A stretch of 64,000 nucleotides of DNA from Citrobacter sp. (GCA_019415335.1 DXKH01000045.1:1-64000); one strand, 5' to 3'. Counted from the stretch's first letter, positions 30,805-41,089 are shown. Made by a program: numbers and translations. Notes: a model not told the origin generated them from the letters alone.

Positions 30805-30862
30805 GGGGTTCGCTACGGATTGTCAGTGGGTGGCGCTATTGTGCGCCGCCCTGCTGGAAATC

Positions 30863-31186
30863 TCAACGCTTCGGGTTTTGTAACTGGCAGTTATTCAGCA
30901 CGATACGGTCACGTTTGTAGACGGTCGCGCCATCGCCTTTCGACCAGAAAACATAAATTCCGTCGGTATAGCGCGCGCCTGACGCCGAGATGCCCTGCTT
31001 CAGATTGAGCAGTTTGTTGTCATAAACAAAGTTCACCTCCTGACGAGTATTATTCAATTTTACCGTCAGCGGTTTTTCATCACACTGGTATTCCAGCGTG
31101 TCCGTTTGCAGACGTTCAACAAACTGGTTGTAGACGCTACAACCGGAGAGCATCAGCGGGAAACAGATGAGTAGCAGTTTTTTCAT
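30863..31186 (-). CDS. mliC: MliC, C-type lysozyme inhibitor lipoprotein
   Basis: A 107-residue lipoprotein. The signal peptide ends in LMLSGC with the lipid-attached cysteine at residue 16. The mature domain holds the MliC signature [24 protein letters not shown], whose serine and lysine reach into the lysozyme active site. It would be anchored to the outer membrane and protect the wall against host lysozyme. Start MKKLLLI with AGGA upstream; a longer frame adds 20 residues before the signal peptide and is rejected. Confidence 0.93.
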   Translation of the reverse strand: MKKLLLICFPLMLSGCSVYNQFVERLQTDTLEYQCDEKPLTVKLNNTRQEVNFVYDNKLLNLKQGISASGARYTDGIYVFWSKGDGATVYKRDRIVLNNCQLQNPKR

Positions 31187-31279
31187 AGACGTATCCTGAA
31201 GACTTTCCTGGTCCGGGAGGGTGAATTCACCCTCCTTAATTTCCATAGTGTAACGGCAGAAGACGAAAGAAAAATTCAG

Positions 31280-32401
31280 TTAACTCTGAGTTCGCGGATT
31301 GGCGGGAAAGACCGCACCCAACACACTGGCTTCACGGGCACCGGTGACCGACGGCAGATTGCCCGGAAGACCGGCGAGCGTTCGCCACGCCAGCCAGGCA
31401 AACGCCAGCGCCTCCATATCATCGCCGCTAATCCCGGCTTCATCGGTGGTGGTCACTTCGGTTCCCGGTAGCAGTCCCGCCAGGCGTGTCATCAGCAGCG
31501 GGTTGCGACTGCCGCCGCCGCAGACCATCAGGCGCTCACAGCCCCCACTCAGCAGTACCTGTTCGGAGATGGTGACCGCCGTCAGTTCCGTCAGGGTCGC
31601 CTGGACATCCCGTGGGGCAATTCCCGGGAACGCCGCCAGTTGGCGCTCGATCCAGCCGTAGTTGAAGTATTCTCGCCCGGTGCTTTTCGGCGCCGGTAGT
31701 GAGAACCAGGGATCGCTGAGCATATTTTGTAGCAGCGGGATAATCACCGTCCCACCGCAGGCCCATTGCGCATCTTTATCATAGGGTTTACCGCACTGTC
31801 GCCAGATCCAGGCATCTATCAGCATATTGCCCGGCCCGGTGTCGTATCCACGAATGGGTTGGCCTGGAATCAACATCGACAGATTCGCAATGCCGCCAAT
31901 ATTAAGCACCATTCTTCGCTCTGTTGGATGCGCGAGCAGCGCCTGATGAAATGCAGGCACCAGTGGCGCGCCTTGTCCACCCAGCGCAATATCCCGACGG
32001 CGGAAGTCACCAACCACCGTGATACCGGTGCGCGCCACAATCTGGTTGTTATCGCCGATCTGCAGCGTATGTGGCGCAATGCCGCCAGGTTCATGCCACA
32101 CTGTTTGTCCGTGACAGCCGATGGCGACAATATCTTGCGGACGCAGTTTTTCCTGCGCCAGCAGCGCGTTCACCGCTTCTGCGAACAGCATGCCTAACTG
32201 GACATCAAGCTGACCAAACTGAGAAAGCGTCAGGGATTGTCCCTGGCAGATATCGAGAATCGCCTGTTTAAGCGAGACCGGCATCGGCCAGGTGAGGCTC
32301 GCCTGCTGAGCCACCATCGTGTCATCTATCGTCGCCAGTACCACATCGACACCATCAAGGCTGGTGCCTGACATCACGCCAATATAACGGCCCGATTTCA
32401 T
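31280..32401 (-). CDS. anmK: AnmK, anhydro-N-acetylmuramic acid kinase
   Basis: A 373-residue sugar kinase that converts anhydroMurNAc to MurNAc-6-phosphate during murein recycling. The N-terminal [13 protein letters not shown] phosphate-binding loop and the [21 protein letters not shown] region are typical of the family. AAGGA precedes the ATG. It is slightly longer than E. coli AnmK (369) at the C-terminus. It sits next to mliC, another cell wall-related gene. Confidence 0.95.
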   Translation of the reverse strand: MKSGRYIGVMSGTSLDGVDVVLATIDDTMVAQQASLTWPMPVSLKQAILDICQGQSLTLSQFGQLDVQLGMLFAEAVNALLAQEKLRPQDIVAIGCHGQTVWHEPGGIAPHTLQIGDNNQIVARTGITVVGDFRRRDIALGGQGAPLVPAFHQALLAHPTERRMVLNIGGIANLSMLIPGQPIRGYDTGPGNMLIDAWIWRQCGKPYDKDAQWACGGTVIIPLLQNMLSDPWFSLPAPKSTGREYFNYGWIERQLAAFPGIAPRDVQATLTELTAVTISEQVLLSGGCERLMVCGGGSRNPLLMTRLAGLLPGTEVTTTDEAGISGDDMEALAFAWLAWRTLAGLPGNLPSVTGAREASVLGAVFPANPRTQS

Positions 32402-32531
32402 ACATGTTCCTTTTTAAGCATAACGTTGCGTCAACACTCCATCACAAACGCGCAGTCAATGCTACGCTTCATTCACGATTTCCCCAAAGGCGCTTACGTA
32501 ATACTGATTAATCAAATTCGCTGAATAGTTC

Positions 32532-32562
32532 GTTTAAAGTTGGTTAAGCTGGCTGTTATTAT
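32532..32562 (+). promoter_or_regulatory. PhoP box and -10 element of slyB
   Basis: GTTTA (32532-32536), five bases, then GGTTA (32542-32546) match the PhoP direct repeat at 9 of 10 positions. TATTAT at 32557-32562 follows 10 bp later, the arrangement expected of PhoP-activated promoters. slyB is a known member of the PhoPQ regulon. Confidence 0.72.
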
Positions 32563-32672
32563 GATTTCTGCATCGTTAAGACAGAACATGTGACCTTAAA
32601 CGCACAAATACCATATAATTTGACCATGAGGGATGCTTGGGTAGCGTTTCATGGTGAACAGGAGATTTTTAG

Positions 32673-33140
32673 ATGATTAAACGTGTGCTGATCGTTTCAC
32701 TGGCAGGCTTGTCTCTGGTGGGTTGTTCCAACACAGATAGCCTTTCTGGCGATGTCTACACTGCTTCCGAAGCGAAGCAGGTGCAGAATGTCACCTACGG
32801 TACGATTGTGAACGTCCGTCCGGTAAAGATTCAGGCCGGTGATAATGAAAACGTGATCGGTGCCATTGGTGGCGCTGTGCTCGGCGGTTTCCTGGGCAAC
32901 ACGGTCGGTGGCGGTACAGGTCGTTCTCTGGCAACCGCAGCCGGTGCTGTCGCCGGTGGCGTCGCAGGGCAAGGCGTACAGGGTGCGATGAACAAAACGC
33001 AGGGTGTTGAGCTGGAAATCCGTAAAGATGATGGCAACACCATCATGGTTGTTCAGAAACAAGGGGATACGCGTTTCTCTGCGGGGCAGCGTGTCGTGCT
33101 GGCCAGTAACGGTCGTCAGGTTACCGTCTCTCCGCGCTAA
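32673..33140 (+). CDS. slyB: SlyB, outer membrane lipoprotein
   Basis: A 155-residue lipoprotein with lipobox LSLVGC (Cys18) and a glycine-zipper segment AIGGAVLGGFLGNTVGGGTG followed by AAGAVAGGVAGQG. In E. coli it is induced by PhoPQ and organises LPS and outer membrane proteins under stress. Located head-on against slyA, with a hairpin between them. Confidence 0.95.
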   Translation: MIKRVLIVSLAGLSLVGCSNTDSLSGDVYTASEAKQVQNVTYGTIVNVRPVKIQAGDNENVIGAIGGAVLGGFLGNTVGGGTGRSLATAAGAVAGGVAGQGVQGAMNKTQGVELEIRKDDGNTIMVVQKQGDTRFSAGQRVVLASNGRQVTVSPR

Positions 33141-33149
33141 GTGAATTAA

Positions 33150-33174
33150 CGTGTGGTCAGCATCTGACCACACG
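33150..33174. terminator. hairpin between slyB and slyA
   Basis: CGTGTGGTCA and TGACCACACG form a perfect 10-bp stem with a GCATC loop. There is no real T run on either side, so it may be a weak bidirectional terminator or a 3' end stabiliser. Confidence 0.6.
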
Positions 33175-33184
33175 CTTCATGACA

Positions 33185-33625
33185 TTAATCGTGCGACTGG
33201 AGCTCAATAATATTGTGTTCAAGTCGGGTGATCAGTTTGATCAGCAGGTCAATTTCCTGCGCAGAAATCCCTTCCAGAATCTCACCACGCGTTTTATTGA
33301 TAACCGCTTCCATGTCGGCAATCAGCGGCTCTGCCTTTTCCGTTAGCTTTATACGTTTAGCACGGCGATCGCTGACACAGGTTTGACGCGAAATAAGCCC
33401 TTTTTCTTCGAGCTGATCCAGCGTACGTACCAGTGACGGCTGTTCAATGCCAATCGCTTTTGCCAGTTGTATCTGTGATTGATCCGGTGGCAATTGATGA
33501 ATATTATGCAGCGTTACCCAGTGTGTCTGCGTCAATTCCAGAGGCTTAAGACGGTGGTCTATCAAAGCACGCCAAATGCGCACCAACCGTGCCAGATCAG
33601 AACCTAATGGCGATTCCAATTTCAT
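33185..33625 (-). CDS. slyA: SlyA, MarR-family regulator
   Basis: A winged-helix dimeric regulator, 146 residues from the ATG at 33625. It counteracts H-NS at many promoters and in Salmonella supports virulence gene expression. The DNA-binding region includes [23 protein letters not shown] and the wing [16 protein letters not shown] (33626-33631) touches the ATG with no spacer, whereas a TTG two codons later lies 6 nt away; translation may start at that TTG, giving 144 residues. A SlyA operator is in its promoter. Confidence 0.94.
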   Translation of the reverse strand: MKLESPLGSDLARLVRIWRALIDHRLKPLELTQTHWVTLHNIHQLPPDQSQIQLAKAIGIEQPSLVRTLDQLEEKGLISRQTCVSDRRAKRIKLTEKAEPLIADMEAVINKTRGEILEGISAQEIDLLIKLITRLEHNIIELQSHD

Positions 33626-33635
33626 CTCCTTATAA

Positions 33636-33647
33636 TTAGCTTGCTAA
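33636..33647 (-). promoter_or_regulatory. SlyA autoregulatory operator
   Basis: On the minus strand the sequence reads TTAGCAAGCTAA, exactly the SlyA consensus palindrome. It lies 11 bp upstream of the slyA ATG, consistent with autorepression. Confidence 0.85.
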
Positions 33648-33820
33648 GATATTATACTGATTTTAGAATAGTGTGCAGCAATTGTATTGCTAAAACAAAT
33701 GTATTGCTGCAATTGGTTACCGCCAGACATATTTTTCAGACATTACGCGAAAAAAGCGCGTGTCGAACCGGTTTTTGCTAAACCTGTATACACGTAACCT
33801 GACGCAAAGGACTATTGCTT

Positions 33821-34057
33821 GTGACCTCCGCACTCAATATTACAGGGATGCCCTTACAAGACCTGGTGATTGGCGCATCTGTTTACTTCCCACCGCTGTT
33901 CAAGGCGTTTGCGCTGGGCTTTCTCCTCTGGCTTTTCATCCATCACCTGCTGCGCGAACGCATCTATTCTGGCGAAATCTGGCATCCCTTATTAATGGAT
34001 CTGTCGATATTTGCGCTTTGCGTCTGTTCTGGTCTTTTTCTACTGGTTGCGTGGTAA
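33821..34057 (+). CDS. ydhI: YdhI, DUF1656 small membrane protein
   Basis: A 78-residue protein with two membrane segments ([18 protein letters not shown] and [22 protein letters not shown]), of the DUF1656 family that accompanies AaeAB-type exporters. The start is GTG at 33821, 9 nt after AAAGGA, giving the E. coli length; a TTG two codons earlier is too close to the Shine-Dalgarno. Probable partner of YdhJ and YdhK; first gene of ydhIJK, divergent from slyA. Confidence 0.85.
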   Translation: MTSALNITGMPLQDLVIGASVYFPPLFKAFALGFLLWLFIHHLLRERIYSGEIWHPLLMDLSIFALCVCSGLFLLVAW

Positions 34058-34059
34058 TT

Positions 34060-34917
34060 ATGACGCTGAAAACAATGAAGTATTTCTCCACGATTGTGAT
34101 TGCTGCCCTCGCCGTTCTGGCGGGATGGTTTATGTGGAATTATTACATGCAATCGCCCTGGACGCGTGACGGGAAGGTGCGTGCCGAACAGGTCAGCATT
34201 ACACCCCAGGTGTCCGGTAGCATTGTCGAACTCAGGGTGAAGGATAATCAATTCGTCAATGCTGGCGATCTGCTTTTTCGTATTGATAAGACTCCTTTTC
34301 ATATCGCCGAACTCAATGCACAGGCGCAACTGGCTAAAGCGCAATCGGAACTGGCAAAGGCCAACAACGAAGCCAACCGCCGCCGTCATTTGTCACAGAA
34401 CGTCATCTCTGCAGAAGAGTTAGATACCGCCAATCTGAACGTCAAAGCAATGCAGGCAAGCGTAGACGTCGCTCAGGCAACGCTCAGACAGGCGCAGTGG
34501 CAACTGGCGCAAACGGATGTCCACGCCCCGGTCTCCGGCTGGATCACTAACCTGTCGACGCGTACCGGTGACTTCGCCACAACCGGGCAACCCCTGTTCG
34601 CCCTGGTAGATAGCCACTCCTTCTATGTGATGGGCTATTTTGAAGAAACCAAACTGCGTCATATCCGCGAAGGTGCGCCAGCCCAAATCACCCTTTACAG
34701 CGGCAATATTAAGTTACAGGGTCACGTATCCAGCATTGGCCGCGCCATTTACGACCAAAGTGTGGAGAGCGATTCCGGACTGGTGCCGGATATCAAGCCT
34801 AATGTGCCGTGGGTACGTCTGGCGCAGCGCGTTCCGGTACGTATCGAATTTGACCAACTTCCGCATGACGTAACGCTCGTTTCCGGCACGACCTGTAGCG
34901 TCGCGATCGGCAAATAA
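34060..34917 (+). CDS. ydhJ: YdhJ, HlyD-family membrane fusion protein
   Basis: A 285-residue periplasmic adaptor with an N-terminal membrane anchor (FSTIVIAALAVLAGWFMWNYY), a lipoyl/barrel-sandwich domain (RAEQVSITPQVSGSIVEL), a coiled-coil hairpin rich in Ala/Gln, and a beta-barrel domain. It resembles AaeA and EmrA, and should couple YdhK to an outer membrane channel. Two bases separate it from ydhI; ydhK starts immediately after its stop. Confidence 0.93.
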   Translation: MTLKTMKYFSTIVIAALAVLAGWFMWNYYMQSPWTRDGKVRAEQVSITPQVSGSIVELRVKDNQFVNAGDLLFRIDKTPFHIAELNAQAQLAKAQSELAKANNEANRRRHLSQNVISAEELDTANLNVKAMQASVDVAQATLRQAQWQLAQTDVHAPVSGWITNLSTRTGDFATTGQPLFALVDSHSFYVMGYFEETKLRHIREGAPAQITLYSGNIKLQGHVSSIGRAIYDQSVESDSGLVPDIKPNVPWVRLAQRVPVRIEFDQLPHDVTLVSGTTCSVAIGK

Positions 34918-36933
34918 ATGAAGCGTCTGCGTGTTTCTCTGGGCAATACGCCATGGCTGAAAGCGACTGCCGGGCAGTGGCGCTATGCGTTGCGTAATAC
35001 CCTCGCGATGTGTCTGGCGCTGACGTTTGCTTACTATCTGAATCTGGACGAACCGTACTGGGCCATGACCTCTGCCGCCGTGGTCAGTTTTCCGACCGTC
35101 GGCGGTGTGATCAGTAAAAGCTTCGGCCGCATTGCGGGGAGTCTGCTGGGGGCAACCGCGGCGTTAATTCTCGCTGGACACACACTCAACGAACCGTGGC
35201 TCTTTCTGTTGAGCATGTCCGCCTGGATTGGTTTCTGTACCTGGGCCTGCGCGCAGTTTACCAATAACGTGGCCTACGCCTTCCAGCTCGCGGGATACAC
35301 GGCCGCCATTATTGCCTTCCCGATGGTCAACATTGTCGACATCACTCAACTCTGGGATATCGCGCAGGCGCGCGTCTGCGAAGTGATTGTCGGGATCCTC
35401 TGCGGTGGCATGATGATGATGATCCTGCCCAGTACCTCCGACGGTACCGCGCTGCTGACGGCATTGAAGAATATGCATGCACGCTTACTGGAACATGCCA
35501 GTCTGCTGTGGCAACCCGAGACGACCGACGCCATCCGCTCTGCTCACGAAGGGGTGATCGGACAAATATTGACGATGAACTTACTGCGTATCCAGGCCTT
35601 CTGGAGTCATTACCGCTTTCGTCGCCAGAATGCGTTGCTGAATGCCCTTTTGCATCATCAACTGCGCCTGACCAGCGTCATCTCAAGCCTGCGCAGAATG
35701 TTACTGAACTGGCCTAATCCTCCTGCCCACACGCGCGATGTTATTGACCAACTTTTGACGGCACTGGCCCGTTCACAGACTGACAGTTACACCGTCGCAC
35801 GAATTATTGCCCCGCTAGCCCCTGCCGACGGGGCTGATTATCAGCATGTCGCCTTCTGGCAGCGATTGCGTTACTTCTGCCGTCTCTATCTGCGCACCAG
35901 CCATCAGTTACGCCTGATCGAAAATGGCGGACCGTTGACCACAGTTAACATCCCGCGTACCCCTGCGCTGGCGCGACACACCGATAATGCAGAAGCCCTC
36001 TGGAGCGGCTTGCGCACCTTCGTCACGCTAATGGTCATTGGTGCCTGGAGCATTGGGTCACAATGGGAATCGGGTTCGGGGGCGCTGACGCTGGCAGCCA
36101 TCAGTTGCGTACTTTATTCTGCCGTCGCCACGCCGTTTAAATCCCTGACCTTGCTGATGCGTACGCTGGTGTTGTTATCACTGTTCAGCTTTGTGGTTAA
36201 GTTTGGCCTGATGGTACAGATAAGTGAACTGTGGCAGTTTTTACTGTTCTTGTTCCCCCTGCTGACCACCATGCAACTTCTGAAGCTGCAGATGCCAAAA
36301 CTGGCAGGGCTCTGGGGACAACTCATTGTCTTTATGGGCTCGTTTATCGCCGTGACCAACCCACCGGTCTATGACTTTGCTGATTTCCTAAATGACAACA
36401 CCGCTAAGATCGTCGGTGTCGCGTTGTCCTGGCTGGCCTTCGCGATTTTGCGCCCGGGATCGGATGCACGTAAAAGTCGGCGTCATATCCGGGCGTTGCG
36501 CCGCAGTTTTGTCGATCAACTGAGCCGCCATCCGGCGCACAGTGAAAACGAGTTTGAATCGTTGACGTATCATCACATCAGCCAGTTGAGCAACAGTCAG
36601 GATGCGCTGGCACGACGCTGGCTGTTACGCTGGGGTGTCGTGCTGCTTAACTGTTCACACGTTGTCTGGCAGCTTCGCGCCTGGGAATCTCGTTCCGATC
36701 CGCTGTCGCGCGTACGGGATACCTGTATTTCGTTACTGCGCGATGTGATGAATGAGCGAGGTGTCCAGCAGCGACCGCTTGCCGCCACGCTGACAGAGCT
36801 GCTACGTGTCTGTGAGACACTTTCGCATCATCATCAACCGGCCGCTCAGGAACTGGCGGCCATCATCTGGCGGCTATATTGCTCACTTTCCCAACTGGAA
36901 CAAGCGCCGCCGGAAGGTACGCTCACCTCCTGA
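34918..36933 (+). CDS. ydhK: YdhK, AaeB-type (FUSC/ArAE) efflux transporter
   Basis: A 671-residue inner-membrane protein of the aromatic acid exporter family. Two blocks of membrane helices (about residues 25-165 and 360-510) are each followed by a cytoplasmic helical region. With YdhJ and YdhI it likely forms an efflux pump; substrates are not known. It follows ydhJ with no spacer and its stop abuts the end of the convergent sodC. Confidence 0.93.
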   Translation: MKRLRVSLGNTPWLKATAGQWRYALRNTLAMCLALTFAYYLNLDEPYWAMTSAAVVSFPTVGGVISKSFGRIAGSLLGATAALILAGHTLNEPWLFLLSMSAWIGFCTWACAQFTNNVAYAFQLAGYTAAIIAFPMVNIVDITQLWDIAQARVCEVIVGILCGGMMMMILPSTSDGTALLTALKNMHARLLEHASLLWQPETTDAIRSAHEGVIGQILTMNLLRIQAFWSHYRFRRQNALLNALLHHQLRLTSVISSLRRMLLNWPNPPAHTRDVIDQLLTALARSQTDSYTVARIIAPLAPADGADYQHVAFWQRLRYFCRLYLRTSHQLRLIENGGPLTTVNIPRTPALARHTDNAEALWSGLRTFVTLMVIGAWSIGSQWESGSGALTLAAISCVLYSAVATPFKSLTLLMRTLVLLSLFSFVVKFGLMVQISELWQFLLFLFPLLTTMQLLKLQMPKLAGLWGQLIVFMGSFIAVTNPPVYDFADFLNDNTAKIVGVALSWLAFAILRPGSDARKSRRHIRALRRSFVDQLSRHPAHSENEFESLTYHHISQLSNSQDALARRWLLRWGVVLLNCSHVVWQLRAWESRSDPLSRVRDTCISLLRDVMNERGVQQRPLAATLTELLRVCETLSHHHQPAAQELAAIIWRLYCSLSQLEQAPPEGTLTS

Positions 36934-37455
36934 TTATTTGATCACCCCGCAGGCGTAACGTGCCCCGCCGCCGCCCAACGGTTTGGGCTGATCGGACATA
37001 TTATCGCCGCCGACATGGATCATCAGTGCTTTGTCTTTGATGTCATCAAGCGATTTCAGGCGCGTTGCCGTAACGGGAATAACAGCTTTACCTTCGTTAT
37101 TGACCACCAGCACGGGCAGATCGCCCAGGTGCCCTTCACCGTCTGGCCCGGCATGTTTACCGGTTTTGTGCGGGTCAAAATGTCCCCCGGCAGACTCGGC
37201 GGCAGATGCTTTGCCGTCTTTAATGGCGGGCTGACAACTGCCGTTAGCATGGATATGAAAACCATGTTCTCCCGGCGGGAGCGCCTTCAGATCTGGCGTA
37301 AACTCCAGCCCTTTCTCGGTTTCTGCAATGGTTACCTCGCCGATAGATTGCCCGACGCCTTGCGAGGTAACCAGATTCATCTCCACTGTCTCACTGGCGG
37401 CTTGCGCGCCCGCACAGGCTAACAGGGTTAACACAGCCAGACTCAATCGCTTCAT
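36934..37455 (-). CDS. sodC: SodC, periplasmic Cu/Zn superoxide dismutase
   Basis: A 173-residue precursor with a signal peptide cleaved after AGAQA (residue 19). Copper and zinc ligand regions GFHIHANGSC, GGHFDPHKTGKHAGP and HVGGDNMSD are intact, and two cysteines can form the family disulfide. It removes superoxide in the periplasm; in E. coli it is expressed in stationary phase. It ends exactly where ydhK ends. Confidence 0.96.
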   Translation of the reverse strand: MKRLSLAVLTLLACAGAQAASETVEMNLVTSQGVGQSIGEVTIAETEKGLEFTPDLKALPPGEHGFHIHANGSCQPAIKDGKASAAESAGGHFDPHKTGKHAGPDGEGHLGDLPVLVVNNEGKAVIPVTATRLKSLDDIKDKALMIHVGGDNMSDQPKPLGGGGARYACGVIK

Positions 37456-37533
37456 AGGACCTCCGTTCGGTATGCATGTCGGTTAAGTGTAAACCAGTGA
37501 CACCATTTTGAACGGAGATCCGCGATTTAACGA

Positions 37534-38430
37534 TTACGGAACGTCGTATCCCAGCGCAGCTTTACGGATGCGGAACCACTGCTGACGGTTCATTTTCAGA
37601 GACTCCGCTTCCACCGCTGCGCGCACACGTTCGATTTTACCGGAGCCAATGATCGGCAGCGGCTGCGACGGCAGACGCAGTATCCAGGCATAAACTACCT
37701 GCTCTATAGAAGAAGCGTTGAGTTCTTCCGCTATGACCGCCAGTTCGTTACGCAACGGCTGGAACGCCTCGTCATTAAACAGGCGTCCGCCACCAAGGCA
37801 GGACCAGGCCATCGGGCGAATACGCAGTTGCTGAAGCTGATCGAGCGTGCCGTCTAACAGCAGCGGTTGGTGAACCGGAGAGATCTCCACCTGGTTGGTC
37901 GCCAGCGTGAACGGAAGGCGCGATTGCAGCAGCGTAAACTGCGCAGGCGTAAAGTTGGAGACGCCGAAGTGGCGCACTTTTCCGCTCTGGTGCAGGTGTT
38001 TGAAAGCCTCGGCGACCTCATCGGCATCCATCAATGGATCCGGGCGGTGGATCAGCAGCAGATCCAGATGGTCAGTCGCCAGATTGGTCAACGACTGTTC
38101 CGCACTTTTCACAATATGATCGCGGTCGGTGATGTAGTGGCCGAGCGCGTTTTCCGCGCGGGCGGTGGTGGCGATCCCGCATTTGGTGACAATCTGCATG
38201 CGCTCACGCAGATGAGGAGCCAGTTTAAGCGCTTCGCCAAAGGCGGCCTCGCACAGATAGCCACCGTAAATATCCGCATGGTCCACGGTCGTGACACCTA
38301 AATCCAGGTGCGCTTCAATAAAGCTCACCAGCTCCCGGGGGGACATATTCCAGTCCATCAGTCGCCAGTATCCCATGACAAAACGGGAGAATTCCGGGCC
38401 TTGTGGCGCAAGAGTAATACGCTGAACCAT
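37534..38430 (-). CDS. ydhF: YdhF, aldo/keto reductase
   Basis: A 298-residue NADPH-dependent (beta/alpha)8 reductase. The catalytic tetrad regions are TVDHADIYGGYLCE (Asp and Tyr), VTKCGI (Lys) and LLLIHRPDPLMD (His). Substrate unknown. The start MVQRITLAP is chosen because it gives the E. coli length; the open frame upstream overlaps the 5' flank and part of ydhL territory. It is followed upstream by ydhL in the same direction. Confidence 0.93.
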   Translation of the reverse strand: MVQRITLAPQGPEFSRFVMGYWRLMDWNMSPRELVSFIEAHLDLGVTTVDHADIYGGYLCEAAFGEALKLAPHLRERMQIVTKCGIATTARAENALGHYITDRDHIVKSAEQSLTNLATDHLDLLLIHRPDPLMDADEVAEAFKHLHQSGKVRHFGVSNFTPAQFTLLQSRLPFTLATNQVEISPVHQPLLLDGTLDQLQQLRIRPMAWSCLGGGRLFNDEAFQPLRNELAVIAEELNASSIEQVVYAWILRLPSQPLPIIGSGKIERVRAAVEAESLKMNRQQWFRIRKAALGYDVP

Positions 38431-38479
38431 AACTGCTTCCTCGTGAAGTAAATTACAGCGAGTATATACAATTAGTGGC

Positions 38480-38719
38480 TTAAAAGAGTGAAGGCTGTTG
38501 AGGTTCTTCTGGCGCGGCGGGTTTATTTGCGCGTAATTTACGCAGCAGACGCTGGCGGCATAACCGCAGCACATCTTGTTTTTGCCCGTCACTCATATTT
38601 TGCCAGTTGAACCGCTCATCCCGGCTGCGCAGGCATCCCCGGCAAAAACCGCGCTCATCTGACTGGCAAATTCCCCGACACGGGCTCTGCACGGGAAAAA
38701 ACTCTAACTGCTCTGCCAC
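38480..38719 (-). CDS. ydhL: YdhL, DUF1289 cysteine-rich small protein
   Basis: A 79-residue protein with four conserved cysteines in SPCRGICQSDERGFCRGCLRSRDER, a probable metal site defining DUF1289. Function not established. It is divergent from nemR, whose operator lies about 72 bp upstream of this start. Confidence 0.9.
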   Translation of the reverse strand: MAEQLEFFPVQSPCRGICQSDERGFCRGCLRSRDERFNWQNMSDGQKQDVLRLCRQRLLRKLRANKPAAPEEPQQPSLF

Positions 38720-38790
38720 GCCCTTTCCTCTTCATTAGGTCTTCACTCTATTGAAGACGTAAACACGCTTTATGGCAACCTGACTTGCAT

Positions 38791-38806
38791 TAGACCGACT
38801 GGTCTA
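38791..38806. promoter_or_regulatory. NemR operator upstream of nemR
   Basis: TAGACCGACTGGTCTA is a perfect 6-bp-arm palindrome with a 4-bp spacer, the known NemR box, ending 14 bp before the nemR start codon. Confidence 0.92.
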
Positions 38807-38820
38807 TTACACTCCCTGCC

Positions 38821-39420
38821 ATGAACAAGCAAACTGAATACGATACCCGCGAACACTTACTGGCTACCGGTGAGCATCTTTGCATGCAGCGGGGCTTTAC
38901 CGGTATGGGACTGAGCGAGTTGCTCAAAACCGCTGGGGTGCCGAAAGGATCGTTTTATCACTACTTTCGCTCCAAGGAAGCCTTTGGCGTCGCGATGCTG
39001 GAACGCCATTTTGCTGGTTATCATCAGCGACTGGCTGTGCATTTTGACACGGGACCGGGCAATTATCGCGATCGCATTCTGGCTTATTATCAGGAAACCC
39101 TGAACCAGTTTTGTCAGCAAGGGATCATCAGCGGCTGCCTGACGGTTAAACTTTCCGCCGAAGTGTGCGACCTGTCGGAAGATATGCGCACTGCGATGGA
39201 CCAGGGAGCCGGAAAAATTATGTCAATCCTGGCGCAGGCGCTGGAAAAAGGTCGTGACAGTCATTGTTTGATATTTGCAGGAGAACCGCTGCAACAGGCA
39301 CAAATTCTGTATGCGCTGTGGCTGGGGGCGAACCTGCAGGCCAAAATTTCACGCAGTGCTACCCCGCTGGAAAATGCGCTGGCACACGTGAAAAGTATCA
39401 TTGCAACGCCTGGTGCTTAA
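38821..39420 (+). CDS. nemR: NemR, TetR-family electrophile/hypochlorite-sensing repressor
   Basis: A 199-residue TetR repressor. The N-terminal helix-turn-helix includes GLSELLKTAGVPKGSFYHYF. Cys21, Cys106 and Lys175 are all present; Cys106-Lys175 form the reversible sulfenamide bond used to sense bleach in E. coli, and cysteines react with quinones and methylglyoxal. It represses nemR-nemA-gloA. Confidence 0.95.
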   Translation: MNKQTEYDTREHLLATGEHLCMQRGFTGMGLSELLKTAGVPKGSFYHYFRSKEAFGVAMLERHFAGYHQRLAVHFDTGPGNYRDRILAYYQETLNQFCQQGIISGCLTVKLSAEVCDLSEDMRTAMDQGAGKIMSILAQALEKGRDSHCLIFAGEPLQQAQILYALWLGANLQAKISRSATPLENALAHVKSIIATPGA

Positions 39421-39444
39421 CAGGCGTTTTATTTAATCTCTCAC

Positions 39445-39460
39445 TAGACGACCGGTCTAT
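39445..39460. promoter_or_regulatory. second NemR-like box between nemR and nemA
   Basis: TAGACGACCGGTCTA resembles the upstream NemR operator: the left arm is TAGAC and the right arm GGTCTA, with one base shorter spacing. It ends 18 bp before the nemA start, so NemR may control nemA separately. Confidence 0.5.
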
Positions 39461-39477
39461 TCATAACGGAAAACATT

Positions 39478-40575
39478 ATGTCATCTGATAAACTGTTTAC
39501 CCCACTGAAAGTGGGCGCGATCACCGCACCAAACCGTATCTTCATGGCCCCGCTGACGCGTCTGCGCAGCATTGAGCCTGGCGACATCCCGACTCCGTTA
39601 ATGGCCGAGTATTATCGCCAACGCGCCAGCGCGGGTCTGATCATCAGCGAAGCAACGCAGATTTCCGCACAAGCAAAAGGGTACGCTGGTGCTCCGGGGC
39701 TGCACAGCGATGAGCAAATCGCCGCGTGGAAGAAAATCACTGCGGGCGTCCATGCTGAAAACGGCCATATCGCCGTTCAGTTATGGCACACGGGCCGAAT
39801 TTCTCACTCCAGCCTGCAGCCAGGCGGCCAGCCGCCGGTATCGGCGTCCGCTATCAGCGCCGGTACCCGTACTTCCCTGCGTGATCAAAATGGTCAGGCA
39901 ATCCGTATGGATACCTCAATGCCTCGCGCGCTGGAAACCGAAGAGATCCCGGGAATCGTCAATGATTTCCGCCAAGCGATCGCCAATGCGCGTGAAGCCG
40001 GTTTCGATCTGGTTGAACTGCACTCCGCCCACGGTTATCTGCTGCACCAGTTTCTTTCCCCTTCTTCTAACCATCGCACCGATCAGTACGGCGGTAGCGT
40101 GGAGAATCGCGCGCGTCTGGTGCTGGAAGTGGTCGATGCCGGAATTAAAGAATGGGGTGCGGATCGTATCGGGATTCGCGTCTCGCCTGTTGGCACCTTC
40201 CAGAATGTCGACAATGGTCCGAACGAAGAAGCCGACGCGCTGTATCTGATTGAAGAGTTGGGCAAACGCGGTATCGCTTATCTGCACATGTCTGAACCAG
40301 ACTGGGCGGGTGGAAAACCGTATACCGATGCGTTCCGTGAAAAAGTACGCGCGCGTTTCCACGGTCCGATTATCGGTGCCGGCGCCTATACGCCAGAAAA
40401 AGCAGAAACCTTAATTGAGAAAGGCCTGATCGATGCCGTCGCGTTTGGTCGTGATTACATCGCTAACCCGGATCTGGTGGCCCGTTTGCAACGTAAAGCC
40501 GAACTTAACCCGCAGCGCAGCGAAAGCTTCTACGGCGGCGGCGCGGAAGGTTATACCGATTACCCAACCCTCTGA
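39478..40575 (+). CDS. nemA: NemA, N-ethylmaleimide reductase (old yellow enzyme)
   Basis: A 365-residue FMN-dependent flavin oxidoreductase reducing N-ethylmaleimide, quinones, nitro-esters and other electrophiles with NADPH. The FMN/substrate region [28 protein letters not shown] is typical, with the catalytic histidine and asparagine pair. It follows nemR and precedes gloA in one detoxification operon. Confidence 0.96.
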   Translation: MSSDKLFTPLKVGAITAPNRIFMAPLTRLRSIEPGDIPTPLMAEYYRQRASAGLIISEATQISAQAKGYAGAPGLHSDEQIAAWKKITAGVHAENGHIAVQLWHTGRISHSSLQPGGQPPVSASAISAGTRTSLRDQNGQAIRMDTSMPRALETEEIPGIVNDFRQAIANAREAGFDLVELHSAHGYLLHQFLSPSSNHRTDQYGGSVENRARLVLEVVDAGIKEWGADRIGIRVSPVGTFQNVDNGPNEEADALYLIEELGKRGIAYLHMSEPDWAGGKPYTDAFREKVRARFHGPIIGAGAYTPEKAETLIEKGLIDAVAFGRDYIANPDLVARLQRKAELNPQRSESFYGGGAEGYTDYPTL

Positions 40576-40601
40576 TATTACCCATCCGTATTCCTTCATT
40601 G

Positions 40602-40625
40602 ATAGCGGCGTAAAAACGCCGCTAT
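40602..40625 (+). terminator. hairpin between nemA and gloA
   Basis: ATAGCGGCGT and ACGCCGCTAT form a perfect 10-bp stem with an AAAA loop. No T run follows, which fits partial read-through into gloA; nemRA-gloA is known to be co-transcribed in E. coli. Confidence 0.5.
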
Positions 40626-40674
40626 ACTAAAACAACATTTTGAATGTATTGACCATTTTTTAAGGGGACAAAAC

Positions 40675-41082
40675 ATGCGTTTACTTCATACGATGCTGCG
40701 CGTTGGCGATCTGCAACGCTCCGTTGATTTTTACACTAACGTGCTGGGCATGAAGCTGCTACGCACCAGCGAAAACACCGAATACAAATACTCCCTGGCG
40801 TTCGTCGGTTATGGCGAAGAAAGCGACGAAGCGGTGATTGAGCTGACCTATAACTGGGGCGTCGATAAATACGAACTGGGTACCGCCTACGGTCATATCG
40901 CTCTGAGCGTCGATAACGCCGCCGAAGCCTGTGAACGCATTCGCCAGAATGGCGGTAACGTCACCCGTGAAGCCGGTCCGGTAAAAGGTGGCACCACCGT
41001 GATCGCTTTTGTTGAAGATCCGGACGGTTACAAAATCGAACTGATCGAAGAAAAAGACGCCGGGAAAGGTCTCGGTAACTGA
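40675..41082 (+). CDS. gloA: GloA, glyoxalase I
   Basis: A 135-residue nickel-dependent lactoylglutathione lyase. Metal ligands are visible: His5 in MRLLHTM, a glutamate in [10 protein letters not shown], the histidine in [10 protein letters not shown] and the glutamate in YKIELIEEK. It turns the methylglyoxal-glutathione adduct into S-lactoylglutathione. The upstream AAGGGGAC is a fair ribosome binding site. Confidence 0.97.
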   Translation: MRLLHTMLRVGDLQRSVDFYTNVLGMKLLRTSENTEYKYSLAFVGYGEESDEAVIELTYNWGVDKYELGTAYGHIALSVDNAAEACERIRQNGGNVTREAGPVKGGTTVIAFVEDPDGYKIELIEEKDAGKGLGN

Positions 41083-41089
41083 TTCCAGC

